Below, one piece after another: positions 1 through 6,000 of a stretch of 6,863 bases of DNA. Under the pieces are notes generated by a model, which was given only the letters and a program-made list of their open reading frames with translations, made no database searches and was not told the origin of the DNA. Each line of letters starts with the position of its first letter. Within the stretch, counting starts at the first letter, position 1. The stretch covers positions 1-6,863 of the forward strand of contig CAMJAZ010000087.1 of NCBI GenBank assembly GCA_946403735.1, written 5' to 3'. This stretch comes from an uncultured Selenomonadales bacterium. GTDB taxonomy: Bacteria; Bacillota; Negativicutes; Selenomonadales; Selenomonadaceae. The translations under genes and the position numbers were made by a program.

Positions 1-3000
1 TTAACCGTGAAAGTGCCGCTGTCAATCGTCAACTTGCCGCCGCTGTAACTTGCAACCTGCGCGGAATTTTTAATGAAAATTACCGGCTCGGTAATTCCGC
101 TGATGTCGATTGTGTCATTGACTTCAACGTAACTTGCTCCGCCCGTCATTGACAAAATATTTGTGGAGTCGTCAACCGTATAAATTTTGCCGTCAAGATG
201 AATTTGGTTGCCGTTTCTTGAATAGGTAATGCCGTTGTATTCGACAACTCCGCCGTCTGCAAGTCCGCTGATTGAAGTTATTGCGCCGTTTTCAAATTTG
301 ACATTAACGCCGTCATTATCATTTTCAACCTTAACGCCGAATTGTTCAGCCGTGACAATAACTGTACCGCTGATTAAGTTGGAAGAATCTTTAGACGCGG
401 AAATTTCCAATGCGCCGTCCGAATTGTAAATCGTACTTCCGATTGTCACGCCGCCAGAAGTTTTTACGGTGAAAGTGCCGCTGTCAATCGTCAATACTCC
501 GCCGCTGTACGTCGCAACTTTTACGTCGTTTATGCCGAACACCATTTCGCCGTTTTTCGTCAAGTCGATTATGTTGTTGACAATTTCGGTGTAAAGTTCG
601 CCGCCGTCCATTGACAAAATATTTGTGGCGTCGTCAACTTCATAAACTCTGCCGTCTGCGTAAATTTTATTACCTTGCCGCGTGTAAGTGACGCCTTTAT
701 ATTCAACCGTGCCGCCGTCTTGTAAGTTGGTGATTGATTTTAATTCAACGTCGCCCGTGACTTTTAAGTTTTTGCCGTCGTATTCGGCAACAATATTTTT
801 ATTTGCGTCAACAATGCGCATACCTGCGGAAAGTTTGCTGATGTCAATCGAATCCGTGACTTCATAGTAACTTACGCCGCCGCCAAGTTCCAAAATATTT
901 GTGCCGTCGGTAAAGTCATAAACCGAGCCGTCCAAATAAATTTTATTGCCTTGCCGCGTGTAAGTCTTGCCGCCGTATTCGACAATTCCGCCGTCGGGAA
1001 GTCCGTTGATTGATTTTAATTCAACGTCGCCCGTAACTTTTAAAGTCGTGCCGTCGTAAGTGGCAACGATATTTTTATCGGCGTCAACGATAAGCAAACC
1101 TGCCGAAAGTTTGCTGATGTCGATTGAATCAGTAATTTCAAGATAATCAACGCCGTCTTTCAACTTCAAAAGGTTTGTCGTGTCGTCGCAAGCATAAGCC
1201 TTGCCGTCACGGTAAATGTAATTGCCTTTGCGCGTGTAGGTCTTGTTTCTGGAATTTAACGTGCCGCCGTCAGAAAGTCCAGTGATTGAAATGACTCCGT
1301 TATTGTACAAACTCACAATAACGCCGTCCAAATCGTCGGAGACAGTTAAAGTGTCACTGCTAAGTTTAAGAGAATCGGTAACAATAAACGTTCCTTCATA
1401 AGCATAAGCGGACTTTGCAGTAGATTTTACTTCACCGTCGGAAGTTTTGAAAGTTAAGCCGTTGACAGTGAATTGGTTTACACCTTCGGCAGGTTTAACA
1501 GAAACTTTGGTGGTACATTTAATTCCGCCGCTATAAATTCTTGCAGACTCTATATGGTTTACTGTGCCATCCTTGTCAACTCTACACGTGTGCTTTCCAC
1601 GCTCGTAAGTAAAAGTGCCGTCGCTTGTCTTAATTTTAGTTGAGTTGGCAAAATTACTGTCAAGCGTCACGGCTTTACCGTAATTTGAAGTATCAATCTG
1701 CGTTACTCCGTTCGCAACTTTCTTTAAAGTATTGTTTTTAAGTTTTGCAAGGCGGTTGCCGTTTGAATCTACGAAGTACGAATTTTCCTTGACGCCTTCA
1801 AGTTTAATTACGCCGTCCGCGCAGGTTATTTCATTGAGTTTGAGTTCGTAATTTGTGCCGTCGTCAACAAAATTATTCGCCGTAATATTTTCAACGTCGC
1901 TGGTATAAATGTAGCGGTTGCCGTCCGAATCGACGTAGCTCAAAACTTTTTCGGCGTAGTTGTAAGTTTTGCCGTTGAGTGTAAATTCGCCGTCGGTTAA
2001 AGTTATCGGCGTATCTTTGGAAAGTCCACCTGCCCAACCGTCTGCCAAAATTGCCTTGCCGTTTTTGAAAGTTATATCGCCATTGGAACTTTCAATGAAG
2101 AAAGTTTTATCGCCGTAAATAATGTAAGCCTTGCCGTTTTCTTGAATTGTTACGGTGTCGGCGCTGTCAGCCTCAACTGTTGCATAATTTCGGCGTAGTC
2201 CTAAAGTTCCTTCGGCAAGGTCGGCTGATTCGGCAATTTTCTTCATTGGAGATTTACCAGTTGGGAATGAATAGGTTTTACCGTCAGTTGCAGTTGAACT
2301 CTGAAGAATTTTTTCGCCGCCTACAGTCACGGTGTCCGCGCCGTCGCTCATTTGTACAAAAATATTTGCGCTGTCGTCGATTGAAATAGTATCGTTGCCC
2401 GCGCCGCCGTTAATCGTCAAAACGCCTTCGCCGCTGATATTCGTCGCGCTTATTGAGTCGTTGCCGTCGCCGCCGTAAATTTCCGCCTGTCCGTTGTTTA
2501 AGGTGATGTCGCCAATTAAAATTTCGTCAGCGTTAATGTGACCCGTAACGTAAAAAGTGTTGCCGTTCATCAAAATATCATCGACTGAAATTTTTCCGTA
2601 GCCTTTGATTTCAAATTCGACGCCGTCAACAATTTCAATACTTTCAACCGAAACATTATCGCCGTCAATGTACGCCGAGCCTTTGATTTGCAATTTGTCA
2701 AAAGTATTGTCGGCAAAATTCGCCGTGAAAGTTGTATCTGCGTTAATGAAAATATTTTCGTAAATTTGAGCAACGTTGCCTGCAGAATTTTTTACGGTTA
2801 TCGCGGCGGGAATTGTAAATTGTTGCAAAGTCGCGGCGGGATTGGCGGGAGAAAGTTCAACGCGGACAGCTGAAATTTCACCGTTGATAATTCTTGAAGT
2901 GTCAGCCGTCGCAGAAATTTCAAGTGAGCCGCTTGAATCGTAAGTGATATTGCCGATTGTTAAACCGCTTGAAGTTTTGACGGTATAATTGCCGCTGTCA

Positions 3001-6000
3001 ATCGTCAACTTGCCGCCGCTGTAACTTGCCACTTGCGCGGAATTTTTGAAGAATAAAGTTTTTTCTGTTATGTTGGTGAGGTCGATTGTATCAGTAACTT
3101 CAAGATAATTCGCGCCGTTTTCCAACTGCAAAATATTTGTGTCGTCGTCAATGTCATAAACTTTACCGTCTTTGAAAATTTTTCCGCCGTCGTTTTTATA
3201 AGTCACGCCGTCAAACTCAACCGTGCCGCCTTCTGCAAGTCCAGCGATTGAAGAAATTTTTTCATTTGCAAACGTGACATTAACGCCGTCGGAATCGCCG
3301 CCGAATTTTACACCGAAACGTTCATCGGTGATTGAGACCGTGCCGTTAATGACGTTGACTGAATCTTTATCTGCGTTAAGTTCCAACGCGGAGTTTGAAA
3401 CGTAATCAACGCCGTTAATGTTGATTGTCCCCGTCGATTTAATTGTAACCGCGTCATCATTGTACATTTCAACATAACGCTTGCGACTTCTCACGAAAGA
3501 CTTTGCAACAACAGCGTCACCTGCGCCGAAAAGCATATCAGTTGTGGCGGTATGTTGATTAAAGTCAATAGTATCCGTAATTTGAATGTACGAATTGCCG
3601 TTTTTCAAGTCGAGAATGTTTGTAGAATCGTCGACAATGTACGCCATATAACGATACAGTACAAGGTTATTTTTGCGCGTATAAGTCGTGCCGTTGTAAG
3701 AGACAGAGCCGCCTTCACTCAAGCCCGTTATCGAAGTGGCATTACCGTCGGTGAAAGTTACAATTACGCCGTCTGAATCATCTTGCGTCACGACATTTTT
3801 AACGTTAATCATATTCATTGAATCAATAACGCTGACAGTGCCGTTGTACAAAGTCGAACTTGCGGGCGAAGTCTGAATCGTAAGTGCGCCGCCAGTCGAA
3901 TTGTAAGTAATGCCGTTGACTGTTGCCTTGCCCTTTGTATTGACGAGAGCTGAAAAATCTGCCGTGACTTCGGAGAAATTACCCGTGTTAATGTTCAAGC
4001 TTACGTCGTCGATATATGGACCTTTCGTCAAAATAGGCTTGCCGTTTTCAATCTTGAGGTACGCAACAATGTATTCATCATTAATCGCGAAAATTGCGCC
4101 GTCTTTGGCGTTCGTCAAGTCAACCGTGTCGGTTATCTTCGTGTACGTGTCAACTGGGATAATCGTCAAAAGGTTGGTGGTGTCGTCAATGTCGTAAGTA
4201 ATGCGGTTAAGCGTGATATTGTCGCCGTCGCGTTGATAAGTCTTGCCTTTGTAAGTAACCGTGCCGCCCGCCGTTAATCCGATTATCGAAGTTACAACGC
4301 CGTTATCGACTTGGGTTTTAACGTTAGATTTTTTGACTGTTATTGAGTTGTCGCGCAGTTTAAGCGAATCGCTGACGTTGAAAGTGCCGTTAATCGCAAG
4401 CACAGAATTTTCACTTACAATAAATTCCGAATCCGAATCGAAGTTGAAAGCAACGCCGTTGATATTGGTTGAAGTAATACCTTCAGTCTTAACCGTGACG
4501 CCGTTTTCAGCCGTAACGTTACCCGCCTTAACGGTGATTGAAGTTGCGCCTGTGACATTACCGCCGTTCAAAATTACGTTGTCCGCCGCGTCAACTTTGT
4601 AAGTGCCGTCATCTGTTTTAATGTCGACGTTCAGCAATGATTTATCAATGGTAAGTGAATCGTTAAAGTTGGTGGCGTCAATCATAGTCACGCCGCTTGC
4701 CTTTAACAATCCGTCGCGAATCGTGCCGATAACAGTACCGTCCGACTTCTCAAAAGTTGTCTTTTCGCGAATATCGGCAAGAGGTATTACGCCGTCATCA
4801 ACGATAATGTGAATGACATTGGAGCGCCAATTTTCGGCGTTTGCAAGTTGTGAAATTGTGCAGGGAGTTGAACCCGTATAAGTGAAAATTTCGTCGCCGA
4901 TACTGTAAGTAAGTTTGCCGTCGTAAGTGTACGTTCTGCCGTTAAGCGTGAAAGTTCCTTCGGAAAGATTGATTGAAACGTTGCCGTCAATCGTTCCTTT
5001 CCAACCGTCACCGAAAGAAATTTCGTTGTTGCCCGTGAAAGTTGCCGTAACGTCGCCGAGATTTTCAATAGTCGTATCGTTGACAACGGCGGAAGATTTT
5101 CCTTTAACTGTAACGCTGTCATCGGAATCAGTCTTTACCGTAGCACCGCCACCGACAATAATGTTATCTGCACCAGCTCCGCCTTCAACGTAAAGTTTTC
5201 CGTCCGCCGTGATTGAATCAGCACCCGCGCCGCCGTTTATCGTAACTTCGCCCGTGATATTTTTTGCAAAGATCGAATCATTACCCGCGCTGCCGATTAT
5301 ATAAACATTTTGGCCCATGACGTTTTCGGCAAAAAGTGTATCGTCGAAAGTGCCGCCGCTGATTGTCACGTCGCCGTTGATTGAAGAATTTTTAAGTGCC
5401 GCATAGTTGCCCGTAACCTTGAAGTTGCCGTCAATCGTGGCGTTATCGAAGGTTACAGAATCGTTGCCGCCCTTCAAGTTCAAGTTAATTGCGCCGTTTA
5501 CGAAAATATTTTGAGCGAAAATCGAATCGGCGGAATCAGTACCCGTGAAAGTCACCGCACCGCCGTCAACGGTAATGTTTTCAAGGTTAATGTTGAGCGG
5601 GTCGGTATCGGCAACTCGCAGTTGCATACCGTCGGTTAATTTCAACTTAACGTTAAAGCGATTAAATAAATCATTGTCAAGGTTGACAGAGCCTTTGCCA
5701 GAAAAATGTAAAGTGCTGTCTTCAACCTTAACCGTAACATTTTCATCGGCGATAACGTTTGACAAAAGTTTTGATCCCATAAGGAAAAGCGTTTGCGCTT
5801 CATTGGGTTTCTTTTTAAAGACGTAGGGAGTATCAGCCGCCGTAATGTTGACGTAATTGCCGACGACGCCTTTGGAAAGCGGCATAGACATTAACTGTGA
5901 ACTTGTATAAAGGTCGATTATGCGTATACCGTTTTTGTCGCGCAGGAAGTTATATTCATCGTGTATGAATCCTTCCGCAATAATTCCCGTGCCGCCGAGA

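Larger units (their letters stand above)
561..1115 (-). repeat. 276-bp tandem duplication (92-residue units)
   Basis: Two consecutive linker+A units (1115-840 and 839-561) align at an offset of 276 bp, apart from the one extra codon near the end of A6. Positions 731-758 and 1007-1034 are identical over 28 bases. Positions 661-689 and 937-965 differ at one base in 29. The remainder is clearly similar but with scattered, mostly third-position changes. This is the youngest-looking tandem array in the window and a likely site of unit gain or loss by recombination. Confidence 0.85.

Noticed and set aside
3..4283. CRISPR array or non-coding satellite as an explanation for the regular repeats
   Set aside because: Units are far too long and varied, all spacings are multiples of three, and conservation is stronger at protein than at DNA level in most copies.
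4261..4602. Plus-strand open frame of 113 codons, the longest on that strand, and other plus-strand frames such as 229-429, 3910-4197, 4927-5193 and 5545-5826
   Set aside because: They are antisense to the giant frame and start at arbitrary ATGs. Several recur because they mirror the repeats (for example 229 and 3223 both start opposite the GGxV strand of an A core). Compositions rich in Ser, Pro, Thr, Leu and Val are what reverse reading of GGC/GAC/AAC-rich DNA gives.
4787..5122. Minus-strand frames at 4787-5122 and 2570-2773
   Set aside because: They are on the coding strand but in a different frame from the continuous 2,287-codon frame, and they show none of the repeat motifs.
2316..5567. 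Assignment as an RTX toxin (haemolysin or leukotoxin)
   Set aside because: Only a few RTX-like turns occur, without a contiguous nonapeptide array. No hydrophobic pore-forming region or acylation context is visible, and no secretion genes lie in the window.
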